A stretch of 5,173 bases of DNA from Nitrososphaerales archaeon (GCA_030040055.1 JASHUK010000027.1:1-5173); one strand, 5' to 3'; positions 1-4,733 are shown, numbered from the stretch's first letter. Program-made: numbers and translations. Notes: a model not told the origin generated them from the letters alone.

Positions 1-148
1 AGCATTCCGCGACTAGGGTCCAGGAAAAGACGACACCGGTTTCTCGGTAGGCGACCAGCATGGCTATCATCCCCGTGAAGACCAGCAGCCCCCATATCCG
101 GGGCTTCGTCAGCTTCCAGTAGTTAGAGGCCGAACGGCCGAGGCTCAA
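1..148 (-). CDS. ctaB: Protoheme IX farnesyltransferase (heme o synthase), N-terminal part, cut by window edge
   Basis: Reading from a TTG at 148 toward position 1 gives 49 residues of a membrane protein. The stretch YWKLTKPRIWGLL (residues 10-22) carries the LTKPR signature found at the start of UbiA-family heme o synthases, followed by the beginning of the first membrane helix (about 19-34). The family transfers a farnesyl group to heme b in the membrane, giving heme o for terminal oxidases. The TTG is chosen because it lies just before the family's usual N-terminus and 27.5 bp from the centre of a TATA-like box (173-178), as expected for a leaderless archaeal mRNA. An in-frame TTG at 214 would add 22 residues but lies upstream of that box. 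The gene is divergent from tatA. The aspartate-rich prenyl-binding motifs are outside the window, so another UbiA prenyltransferase is possible. Confidence 0.75.
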   Translation of the reverse strand, partial: MSLGRSASNYWKLTKPRIWGLLVFTGMIAMLVAYRETGVVFSWTLVAEC

Positions 149-172
149 CTGGGTGCGTTCTCCAGGGCGGCG

Positions 173-178
173 ATAAAA
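173..178 (-). promoter_or_regulatory. TATA-like box of ctaB
   Basis: On the minus strand this reads TTTTAT, an A/T island in G/C-rich sequence. Its centre is 27.5 bp from the TTG at 148, which would put the transcription start at or next to the start codon. The same spacing recurs at two other minus-strand genes in the window. Confidence 0.5.
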
Positions 179-217
179 CGTTAGCGGAGCGAACGGACGC
201 GTGAACCCCTTCAACCC

Positions 218-225
218 TTAAATAG
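218..225 (+). promoter_or_regulatory. TATA box of tatA
   Basis: TTAAATAG lies with its centre about 38 bp upstream of the tatA TTG at 259, predicting a start near 247-249 and a leader of about 10 nt. The reverse strand reads CTATTTAA, so it could also fire toward ctaB, although ctaB has a better-placed box of its own. Confidence 0.55.
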
Positions 226-258
226 ATGAGAGCGAGGTTGACTAACAGGTCGACGTAG

Positions 259-564
259 TTGGACGCTCTAGAGCTCCTGAGCATAGGGGTCATCGTCATC
301 GTGATATTCCTCTGGGGCCCAGGGAAGATTCCGGAACTGGCCAGGGCGTTGGGAAGGGCGAAGAAGGAGTTCGAGGACGCCTCGAAGGAGGTAGAGAGTA
401 GCTTCACGGGGACCACCTCGACCGCCACGGCTCAGCCGACGCCCGCCCCGAAGACGGGGGACCAGATACTGATCGAGACGGCCCGAAAGATGGGCATCCC
501 GACCGAGGGGAAGACGCGCGAGCAGATTTCTCAGGAGATCGTCGCGAAAGGGCAGCCCTCCTAA
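259..564 (+). CDS. tatA: Sec-independent (twin-arginine) translocase subunit TatA
   Basis: This 101-residue protein has the TatA architecture. A short N-terminal membrane helix (about 4-19) is followed by a WGPGK hinge (19-23) and an amphipathic helix, IPELARALGRAKKEFEDA (24-41). A Thr/Ala/Pro-rich linker covers about 50-65. TatA oligomerises at the membrane around TatC and lets folded proteins with twin-arginine signals cross. The hinge has Trp-Gly in place of the Phe-Gly common in bacteria. The tail (about 68-97) is not the usual disordered, charged end: it is predicted helical, with LIETARKMGI and TEGKTREQI. TTG at 259 is the first start in the frame giving a complete TatA; no Shine-Dalgarno site is seen and a TATA box lies at 218-225. 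The gap of 48 bp to tatC suggests co-transcription or a linked pair. TatA and TatB cannot be told apart from sequence alone, but archaea usually carry TatA only. Confidence 0.93.
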   Translation: MDALELLSIGVIVIVIFLWGPGKIPELARALGRAKKEFEDASKEVESSFTGTTSTATAQPTPAPKTGDQILIETARKMGIPTEGKTREQISQEIVAKGQPS

Positions 565-581
565 GAACGCCAGCGCAACCG

Positions 582-587
582 TTATCT
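582..587 (+). promoter_or_regulatory. Weak TATA-like element before tatC
   Basis: TTATCT is the only A/T-rich hexamer in the tatA-tatC gap. Its centre is about 28 bp before the tatC TTG, as expected for a leaderless start. It is a poor match, so tatC may simply be read through from tatA. Confidence 0.3.
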
Positions 588-612
588 CGCCTGCGCAGGC
601 TGCGGTCCCAGG

Positions 613-1467
613 TTGTCCGGACTCCAGCTCAGGGAGCACTTCGAGGAGCTGCGGCGCAGGGCCAAGGTAGTCTTCATCAGCCTGGTCGTCTCGATATTCT
701 TCGTCCTCTTCTTCCCGCTGGACCCTTCGCAGCTGCTCAGCTTCAACACCCTGTATTGGTCCACGCCGGTCACGCTCTTCCTGGCGGACGTCAGGAACTA
801 CGTGAAGCCGGCCGGGTGGCAGCTGATCGGGCTGACCGTGAACTCCCCGCTCGAGGTCCTGATAGTCGCGGGGATCATACTCGGCGTGATGATAGACATG
901 CCGGTGATCGCCTACGAGGCGTACATGTTCATCAACCCGGCCCTGAAGGAGGAGGAAAAGGCCGTGGTCTACCCCGTCGTCGCGGCCGCGACGGGCCTCT
1001 TCATCGCGGGGGTGCTCTTCGGCTACTTCATCCTGGCCAGGTTCATCTTCTTCGCCCTGGGCCCGTTCTTCGCGGCAGTCGGCGCCGCGACGGTCATCAG
1101 CGTGGTCGACTTCTACTTCATCGTATTCCTGGCGGTGGGGTTCAGCGGGGTCGCGTTCACCGCGCCTGTCTTCGTCTTCATCGTGATCAGGTTCGGGATA
1201 CTGACCCCCGAGTTCTTCTCCAAGAACCGGCTGATGATATGGTTCGCCACGTACGTCATCACCGCCGTCGTCACCCCGGACGGCGGGCCCGTGCTGGACA
1301 TCATCCTGTTCGTCCCCGTCATCGGCCTGATCGAGGCCGCGGTGCTCGTGGGGAAGAGGTACGCGCCGAAGACGCCTAGAGACAGGGGGCCGAAATGCGG
1401 GTCGTGTGGCAAGCCTGTCAGCCCAGGAGCCCTGTTCTGTAGCAGCTGCGGAAAGGCCCTGCACTAG
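613..1467 (+). CDS. tatC: Sec-independent translocase subunit TatC with C-terminal zinc ribbon
   Basis: TatC is the receptor for twin-arginine signal peptides. The 284-residue product begins with the cytoplasmic HFEELRRR motif (9-16, family HLxELRxR). Membrane helices lie at about 18-34, 80-100, 118-140, 163-190, 208-222 and 228-246, the six expected. The first cytoplasmic loop has INPALKEEE (107-115), matching the family pattern that ends in a conserved Glu. AVVTP (218-222) sits at the usual place between the last two helices. Two departures stand out. At the position of the conserved helix-4 glutamate (E. coli Glu170, in FEVP) this protein has Thr183 (AFTAP). After the last helix a zinc ribbon is appended, with Cys262, Cys265, Cys276 and Cys279 as CxxC...CxxC; this accounts for the length above the roughly 250 usual for TatC. 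TTG at 613 gives the N-terminus expected just before the HFEELR motif. Confidence 0.95.
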   Translation: MSGLQLREHFEELRRRAKVVFISLVVSIFFVLFFPLDPSQLLSFNTLYWSTPVTLFLADVRNYVKPAGWQLIGLTVNSPLEVLIVAGIILGVMIDMPVIAYEAYMFINPALKEEEKAVVYPVVAAATGLFIAGVLFGYFILARFIFFALGPFFAAVGAATVISVVDFYFIVFLAVGFSGVAFTAPVFVFIVIRFGILTPEFFSKNRLMIWFATYVITAVVTPDGGPVLDIILFVPVIGLIEAAVLVGKRYAPKTPRDRGPKCGSCGKPVSPGALFCSSCGKALH

Positions 1468-1495
1468 CCTGGGCACTGAGAGGTCAAGCCCGGGC
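1467..1495. terminator. Hairpin between convergent tatC and RHH gene
   Basis: GCCTGGGC (1467-1474) can pair with GCCCGGGC (1488-1495) through 8 bp including one G-U, with a 13-nt loop. It begins at the last base of the tatC stop and overlaps the end of the minus-strand RHH gene, so it could act on both transcripts. There is no T-run, and archaeal termination usually needs T-tracts rather than hairpins, so the role is uncertain. Confidence 0.3.
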
Positions 1496-1669
1496 CCGAC
1501 CAGCCCTACGACCGGGCAGCGCCTTCGACTTCTGCTCCACCCAGTCCCTGACCGCCTCTTCGACCGCCTCGCTGATGTAGCCCTTCTTCCAGCTCCCCTT
1601 GACCCTGTAGATGGTGTCGCGGAGGAGCTTCTCGGCCTCGTCCGAGAGGACTATCTGCAGCCGGCCCAA
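1484..1669 (-). CDS. Small ribbon-helix-helix (CopG/Arc/VapB-like) transcriptional regulator
   Basis: The 61-residue product fits the RHH fold. A short strand, RLQIVLS (3-9), is followed by helix 1 (DEAEKLLRDTIYRV, 10-23), a turn (KGSWKKGYIS, 24-33) and helix 2 (EAVEEAVRDWVEQ, 34-46), then a basic Arg/Ala-rich tail. The KKGxxS-xxVEEAxRxWxE pattern is typical of small archaeal RHH proteins, some of which are antitoxins. RHH proteins bind DNA as dimers through the paired strands and often repress their own promoters. A longer reading from 1906 is open, but TTG at 1669 is preferred: it lies 27.5 bp from the centre of a perfect TATA box (1693-1700), implying a leaderless mRNA, and starts directly before the strand. 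The gene converges on tatC with a 16-bp gap. No toxin of a known family (PIN, RelE, MazF) is adjacent. Confidence 0.75.
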   Translation of the reverse strand: MGRLQIVLSDEAEKLLRDTIYRVKGSWKKGYISEAVEEAVRDWVEQKSKALPGRRAGRARA

Positions 1670-1692
1670 AGCGGGGCGACCGACCCCGCTGA

Positions 1693-1700
1693 TTATATAA
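1693..1700. promoter_or_regulatory. Palindromic (bidirectional) TATA box
   Basis: TTATATAA is its own reverse complement. On the minus strand it is centred 27.5 bp before the RHH start at 1669. On the plus strand it would place a transcript start near 1722, about 40 nt before the ATG of the small ORF at 1763. It is the strongest TATA element in the window. Confidence 0.7.
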
Positions 1701-1702
1701 GG

Positions 1703-1770
1703 ATATACACATGTGCGGATAGCAGCATTCAATCGAGCATATATACACAGCGTCATATACACATGTGCGG
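1703..1770. repeat. Direct repeat with palindromic core, probable RHH operator
   Basis: The 16-bp sequence ATATACACATGTGCGG occurs exactly at 1703-1718 and again at 1755-1770, 52 bp apart. Each copy contains the 8-bp palindrome CACATGTG. A partial third copy, ATATACACA, lies at 1741-1749. The first copy starts 3 bp from the TATA box, so a bound protein would block transcription in both directions. RHH proteins commonly bind short palindromes in their own promoters, so the neighbouring RHH protein is the natural candidate; that link is inference. Confidence 0.65.
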
Positions 1771-1888
1771 GGGGAAGTGGCAGACGCAGCAAGCAAGGTT
1801 CAGGAGGAGGGCCGAGGGCGCTTTCGACTTCCAGTGGGAAGACCTCGGCTCGGGGCTCCAGGCGATAAGGGACATCGAAGAGGAGTAG
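1763..1888 (+). CDS. Possible small protein of 41 residues, divergent from the RHH gene
   Basis: An ATG inside the second operator copy opens a 41-codon frame ending in TAG. The product is hydrophilic, begins MCGGKWQTQQ, has a basic patch (RFRRR, 13-17), then an acidic half containing AFDFQWEDLGSGL (20-32) and ending RDIEEE. Codons in the second half use G/C at the third position much as in the tat genes, which argues for a real gene. It matches no family I recognise. The start is uncertain: no Shine-Dalgarno site is seen, the palindromic TATA box would leave a leader of about 40 nt, and the nearer A/T run at 1740-1745 is too close (about 20 bp) for a leaderless start. It could be a partner of the RHH protein or a chance frame. 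Confidence 0.4.
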   Translation: MCGGKWQTQQARFRRRAEGAFDFQWEDLGSGLQAIRDIEEE

Positions 1889-1898
1889 GCGCTCCGTG

Positions 1899-1926
1899 GT
1901 ACCCACCCGAAAGGGACGATGGGTGC
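1899..1926 (+). other. Hairpin with GAAA tetraloop upstream of the membrane-protein gene
   Basis: GTACCCA (1899-1905) pairs with TGGGTGC (1920-1926), 7 bp with one G-U. Inside it CCC (1906-1908) pairs with GGG (1913-1915) around a GAAA loop, leaving a 4-nt bulge (1916-1919). It lies between the small ORF and the membrane-protein start, where a leader structure or terminator might act. No T-run follows. Confidence 0.3.
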
Positions 1927-1951
1927 TAGCTGAAAAGCGAGAGTAACCAAG

Positions 1952-3061
1952 ATGCGCCGGGAGCTGGGTATGTCACTCAGACGGAGTCTAGGGCAGTATT
2001 TCCCCGCATACTTCATCGTACTCTTTGCCGTGTTCACCGTCGTCTCACTGTCATTCGTTGTGGTCGCACCCCTCTTGCTCGGGTCCGGCTTCTACGACTG
2101 GCAACAGTCTCTCTACGTTAGCCAGCCCGTCGTAGGCGACGTCGAGGTTTCGGGGCTTGGGTTCATCCTTCCTTTGGTCTTGACCGTTGTGAGCGTGGTC
2201 CTCTACAGCCGCAATCCAGCACATCTGAGAATGCCAAGGCGGACGTTCCTCACTGCGACGACACTGCTGGCGGCGCTGGTAGGTCTGTCTGTAGCTCTGC
2301 CACTCGTAACCCCTTGGGGCATGCTAACGCCGGCGGGGGGGACGAACGCCTTGGCGGCCCTTAGCATCACCGGATACCTGGCGTACATGATCTATGAAGG
2401 AGAGGCGCGCTTCGCTGTGGGTTACGCATTCTCTATGGGGTTCGTACTTTGCCTAGTTAGCGACCTCGCGGCGTTGGAATACGCGCGGGTGACTGTCTTC
2501 GGAGGGAACGGCCTCTTCGACGGCGACTTCTTCGAACCAATAGCCTTGCTGATCGGAACGTGGACGACGAACGAGTTGCTCACTGGAGAGGGCCCGAAGA
2601 GCAAGCTAGCCTTTCTTGTGACACCCCAGTGGACAAAGGTCGCTGCATTGGCTTGCGTGTTTCTCGGCACTTGGGTCCTGACACCGATGACGTCTTTAGT
2701 TCCTGTCTGTGGCCCCTCGTCCTGTTTCGACGCACTGAAACTTGGAGGACTCGGGGTCGCCGTCCTAGGTTTCTCGACCCTGGTGACAGTCAATTTCGAT
2801 AACAAACGGGAGAGGCGCCTATTTGTCGCCTCCTCGATAGTGGGAGTGGCCATCACCGGCTTGTCCGACCTCGCGCCAATCAAGGGGGCGGCGGCTGAGA
2901 GTTTTGGTCTTCCCGTTTTCTTCTCCGCGGGTCCTCTGCCCGGGGCCGCCTCCACGTTCTCCCCCTTGGGCCTCGCTGTCGACTGCATCTTTTGGTCCGC
3001 ATCAATCTACTTACTCGCCTGCATTGCGCGTTTTCTTGGGAGGATTGAAACAGACTCATGA
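1952..3061 (+). CDS. Multi-pass membrane protein of unknown function
   Basis: I do not recognise this 369-residue protein. It is strongly hydrophobic, with about nine or ten membrane segments: roughly 17-41, 66-85, 98-119, 130-147, 154-174, 191-205, 227-249, 262-280, 288-305 and 336-360. Features that may matter are Asp171 and Glu176 at the end of one segment, a glycine- and acid-rich turn (FGGNGLFDGDFFEP, 183-196), a Cys253/Cys258 pair in a loop (CGPSSC) and a basic stretch (KRERR, 285-289). No ATPase, protease or transporter signature is evident. Start choice is open between ATG 1952 and ATG 1970; the latter has GGAG 7 bp upstream, and neither has a TATA box at the usual distance. Third codon positions are visibly less G/C-biased than in tatC. 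It converges on the gene at 3225-3833 with a 163-bp gap. Confidence 0.8.
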   Translation: MRRELGMSLRRSLGQYFPAYFIVLFAVFTVVSLSFVVVAPLLLGSGFYDWQQSLYVSQPVVGDVEVSGLGFILPLVLTVVSVVLYSRNPAHLRMPRRTFLTATTLLAALVGLSVALPLVTPWGMLTPAGGTNALAALSITGYLAYMIYEGEARFAVGYAFSMGFVLCLVSDLAALEYARVTVFGGNGLFDGDFFEPIALLIGTWTTNELLTGEGPKSKLAFLVTPQWTKVAALACVFLGTWVLTPMTSLVPVCGPSSCFDALKLGGLGVAVLGFSTLVTVNFDNKRERRLFVASSIVGVAITGLSDLAPIKGAAAESFGLPVFFSAGPLPGAASTFSPLGLAVDCIFWSASIYLLACIARFLGRIETDS

Positions 3062-3207
3062 GAACCTGTCCGTGGAGGCCGAGTGGCTTCTGGAGAGTAG
3101 TCGTGGGGCCCTTAGTAACGCAGGCGCCGCCCAACGGGCGAGAGAGACATTGCCGGTTCAAATCGTGAGGGAGGCATCGGCACAAGCTGCAATAGGCTGG
3201 GGCTGCC

Positions 3208-3226
3208 AAGGAGGACTGCCCTCCTT
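3208..3226. terminator. Hairpin between convergent genes, possible bidirectional terminator
   Basis: AAGGAGG (3208-3214) and CCTCCTT (3220-3226) form a perfect 7-bp stem with a 5-nt loop. On the plus strand GGGGGTTTT follows, ending in a short T-run. The right arm overlaps the TAA stop of the minus-strand gene. The place and form suit a terminator for the upstream membrane-protein gene, though T-tracts matter more than stems in archaea. Confidence 0.45.
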
Positions 3227-3833
3227 AGGGGGTTTTGACCTGAAAGTAGACTATCTTGAGGTTCCCCCACGCGTCTCCCGCAACCAGCGTGTAGACCCCC
3301 AGGGCGAACGGGCGGAGAACGCCGGTGGAGGTCCAGAGACCATTGAGGTCGACCTCCGCGGTGACGTTCTGGCGAGGCAGAAATGTGAAGGAAGTCGTGG
3401 CGTCCGCTATAGGACAGTAGAGTGTGCCGGGCTCAAAGATCTGAAGGGGACTGGCGGAAGAGATGTTACCTAGTGTGTATCGTCCCTGAAACACAACAAC
3501 CCCGAAAGGCATGCTAGCCCAAGACCAACATGGCCCCAGCCTAAGCTCTGCCAAGACGCCTGAGAAGACGGTAGGCAAAGTCAACTGGTCCTTGTAGCCG
3601 AGACTGTTGTCGTCCCAAACGACCACACCGAGGGTCCGGTTCTGCGGCACGGTGGTTGCACTGGTCGCAACCCCGAATTCTAACGCCCTAGAGTCGTGGA
3701 AAGTGAACATTTGAGGAAAGAGAGAGGGAAAGAGCAACGTGAGCACCACCAGCGCCACTGCAGCCGAAGCCACTATGATAGCTGCCGGAGCCTTCGACTT
3801 TGGGGCTTTCGAGCTATTCACTCCTTCTGCCAT
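3225..3833 (-). CDS. Membrane-anchored, probably extracellular protein of unknown function
   Basis: The 202-residue product has a short Lys-containing cytoplasmic start, one membrane segment (about 16-37) and an outside domain of about 165 residues, rich in beta-forming residues. Three N-glycosylation sequons (Asn65-Arg-Thr, Asn123-Ile-Ser, Asn156-Val-Thr) and two cysteines (102 and 140) that could form a disulfide fit surface exposure. The C-terminus, LGVYTLVAGDAWGNLKIVYFQV (178-199), resembles the final strands of Ig-like domains that I recall from secreted proteins of Nitrososphaeria; that resemblance is from memory. There is no twin-arginine motif, so it is probably Sec-inserted. ATG at 3833 lies 27.5 bp from the centre of a clear TATA box, so the mRNA is probably leaderless. 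Codon use is less G/C-biased than in the tat genes. Confidence 0.8.
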   Translation of the reverse strand: MAEGVNSSKAPKSKAPAAIIVASAAVALVVLTLLFPSLFPQMFTFHDSRALEFGVATSATTVPQNRTLGVVVWDDNSLGYKDQLTLPTVFSGVLAELRLGPCWSWASMPFGVVVFQGRYTLGNISSASPLQIFEPGTLYCPIADATTSFTFLPRQNVTAEVDLNGLWTSTGVLRPFALGVYTLVAGDAWGNLKIVYFQVKTP

Positions 3834-3856
3834 TCAGTAAGCAAAGTGTTGGGCGG

Positions 3857-3864
3857 ATATTAAA
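3857..3864 (-). promoter_or_regulatory. TATA box of the surface-protein gene
   Basis: The minus strand reads TTTAATAT, centred 27.5 bp upstream of the ATG at 3833. This is the standard archaeal distance to the transcription start, so the transcript probably begins at the ATG. Confidence 0.65.
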
Positions 3865-3888
3865 GCGACCCACTCACGTTTGGATTGA

Positions 3889-3906
3889 GAAGAATTTATT
3901 CTCTTC
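3889..3906. promoter_or_regulatory. A/T-rich imperfect dyad, possible operator or TATA element
   Basis: AGAAT-TT-ATTCT (3891-3902) is a palindrome nested in GAAGA (3889-3893) and TCTTC (3902-3906). It lies about 30 bp upstream of the surface-protein TATA box, where an activator or repressor might bind. It could also serve as a TATA element for a plus-strand transcript starting near 3922. Confidence 0.3.
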
Positions 3907-3917
3907 ACTTCAGTACC

Positions 3918-3995
3918 ATGTCAGCCCTCCGAGAATTTGCGCCGGCCCGACTTCTTGCCGAGAGTCGAGAGCAGGTACTCTTAGCTCAACTTTAG
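3918..3995 (+). CDS. Possible microprotein of 25 residues
   Basis: ATG at 3918 opens a 25-codon frame ending in TAG, reading MSALREFAPARLLAESREQV and ending LLAQL. The product would be one amphipathic, Leu/Ala/Arg/Glu-rich helix. The A/T element centred near 3897 is about 21 bp upstream, slightly short for a leaderless start, and no Shine-Dalgarno site is seen. Codons are mixed. A frame of this length can occur by chance. Confidence 0.2.
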   Translation: MSALREFAPARLLAESREQVLLAQL

Positions 3996-4055
3996 GTCAG
4001 TCGAGTAAGGGTCACTGGTCCAGGACTGCCAGCTGCCCTACCGCCGCGCGCTCTT

Positions 4056-4078
4056 CTGACTGTCTGCTGCGAAGTCAG
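4056..4078 (+). other. Small inverted repeat
   Basis: CTGACT (4056-4061) pairs with AGTCAG (4073-4078) around an 11-nt loop. It lies between the possible 25-codon frame and the zincin promoter. It could end a short RNA, but no T-run follows at once; the T6 at 4112-4117 is 34 bp downstream. Confidence 0.2.
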
Positions 4079-4111
4079 CGCTAGCAGGAGTTAGCGGAAC
4101 ACGCAGGTGGA

Positions 4112-4119
4112 TTTTTTAA
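4112..4119 (+). promoter_or_regulatory. TATA box of the zincin gene
   Basis: TTTTTTAA is centred 37.5 bp before the TTG at 4153, the same spacing as at tatA, predicting a leader of about 10 nt. Its T-run could also help end any transcript arriving from upstream. Confidence 0.55.
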
Positions 4120-4152
4120 CCGGCGCCCGCTGTTGAGAAGCGTGTTTCGCAA

Positions 4153-4650
4153 TTGAACGGCCCTCAGACGAACAGCGGTCAGCTAGCCTCAGCCGAGTCG
4201 TTCGACGAAATATTCGAGATGGTGAAGTCGGCCGCCGAGAGGACCCTTGGTCAGCACCGCGCGGGACTGACCCTGGTCTTAGGGGACATCCCCAACGAGG
4301 TGGGGGCGTATCATGAGATGGGGTCTAACGCGATAGTCATGAACAGGAACCTGCTGAGGATTGTCGAGAAAGTGGCGAGCTCAAGGTCGACGCGCAACTC
4401 CTACGTGTTCATGATACTGCTCCACGAGTACCTCCACTCACTGGGCTACGCAGACGACGGCCAGGTCAGGACCCTGGGGAAGAGAATCTCCGAGGATTTC
4501 CTCGGACCGAGGCACCCCGCCGGGGAGATGGCGGTCAAGCCTCTCGACGCGTTCTTCCCGGACCTTCCGAAGTTCGTGGCATTCAGGGACAAGCGCGAGT
4601 TCGAGACAGTGGGACGGTTCGACTCGTCCAGCACGCCGTACATAGCATAG
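4153..4650 (+). CDS. Small soluble zinc metalloprotease-like protein (HExxHxxGxxD)
   Basis: The 165-residue product has no signal peptide or membrane segment and so is probably cytoplasmic. Its clear feature is LLHEYLHSLGYADD (89-102): His91 and His95 would bind zinc, Glu92 would be the general base, and the pattern HExxHxxGxxD (Asp101 as third ligand) is that of snapalysin-type metzincins. A strand with NAIVMNRNLL (59-68) precedes the helix, as the substrate-edge strand does in zincins. Met126 is a possible but unproven Met-turn. The protein is about the size of a bare catalytic domain, with no obvious propeptide. Substrate unknown; a role in processing or quality control is a guess. TTG at 4153 is the first start after a TATA box; ATG 4219 would leave the motif intact. 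It is followed by an ABC permease gene with its own TATA box, so no operon is evident. Confidence 0.75.
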   Translation: MNGPQTNSGQLASAESFDEIFEMVKSAAERTLGQHRAGLTLVLGDIPNEVGAYHEMGSNAIVMNRNLLRIVEKVASSRSTRNSYVFMILLHEYLHSLGYADDGQVRTLGKRISEDFLGPRHPAGEMAVKPLDAFFPDLPKFVAFRDKREFETVGRFDSSSTPYIA

Positions 4651-4698
4651 GGTTCGGGTTCGCGGAGCGGCTGCACAAGAAGTCTGTCCGGCAACTCC

Positions 4699-4704
4699 TA
4701 AATA
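4699..4704 (+). promoter_or_regulatory. TATA box of the ABC permease gene
   Basis: TAAATA, centred at 4701.5, stands in G/C-rich sequence after the zincin stop. It predicts a transcript start near 4727-4729, just before the permease reading frame takes on protein-like content. Confidence 0.55.
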
Positions 4705-4733
4705 CCGCATGAGAGCGCGCGGCCCTCCGAGCT

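Larger units (their letters stand above)
3834..4152. other. 319-bp stretch without a confident gene
   Basis: It holds the promoter of the minus-strand surface protein (3857-3864), an A/T-rich dyad (3889-3906), a 25-codon ATG frame (3918-3995), a small hairpin (4056-4078) and the promoter of the zincin gene (4112-4119). I see no tRNA arms, no tandem repeats and no longer frame with natural-looking composition. Confidence 0.6.

Noticed and set aside
268..1476. Long minus-strand frame of 402 codons opposite tatA and tatC
   Set aside because: It is the antisense shadow of the tat genes: the product is very rich in Asp, Glu, Arg and Gly, with no recognisable domain, as expected from G/C-biased codons read backwards.
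1484..1888. Classic type II toxin-antitoxin pair (RHH antitoxin with toxin)
   Set aside because: No PIN, RelE, MazF, HEPN or similar toxin is next to the RHH gene. The 41-residue divergent frame resembles none of them and is not in the usual operon order.
1670..1906. N-terminal extension of the RHH protein back to 1906
   Set aside because: It would translate the TATA box and both operator copies and adds no recognisable sequence. TTG 1669 fits both the fold and the promoter distance.
2422..2988. Minus-strand frame of 188 codons opposite the membrane-protein gene
   Set aside because: It lies wholly within the coding region of a strongly hydrophobic, natural-looking protein and has low-complexity, Pro/Arg/Ser/Thr-rich content with no promoter.
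3158..3167. GGTTCAAATC, like a tRNA T-loop
   Set aside because: The flanking bases (GCCGG and CGTGA) do not form a T stem, and no matching anticodon or acceptor arms are present.
3045..3473. Plus-strand frame from TTG 3045 (or GTG 3072) with protein-like content such as NLSVEAEWLLESSRGALS
   Set aside because: It has no stop before running deep into the antisense of the surface-protein gene, no TATA box or well-placed Shine-Dalgarno site, and it passes through the terminator-like hairpin. The 3062-3224 gap is better read as intergenic.
3225..3833. Surface protein as a substrate of the nearby Tat system
   Set aside because: There is no twin-arginine motif before its membrane segment; the N-terminus has only scattered lysines.
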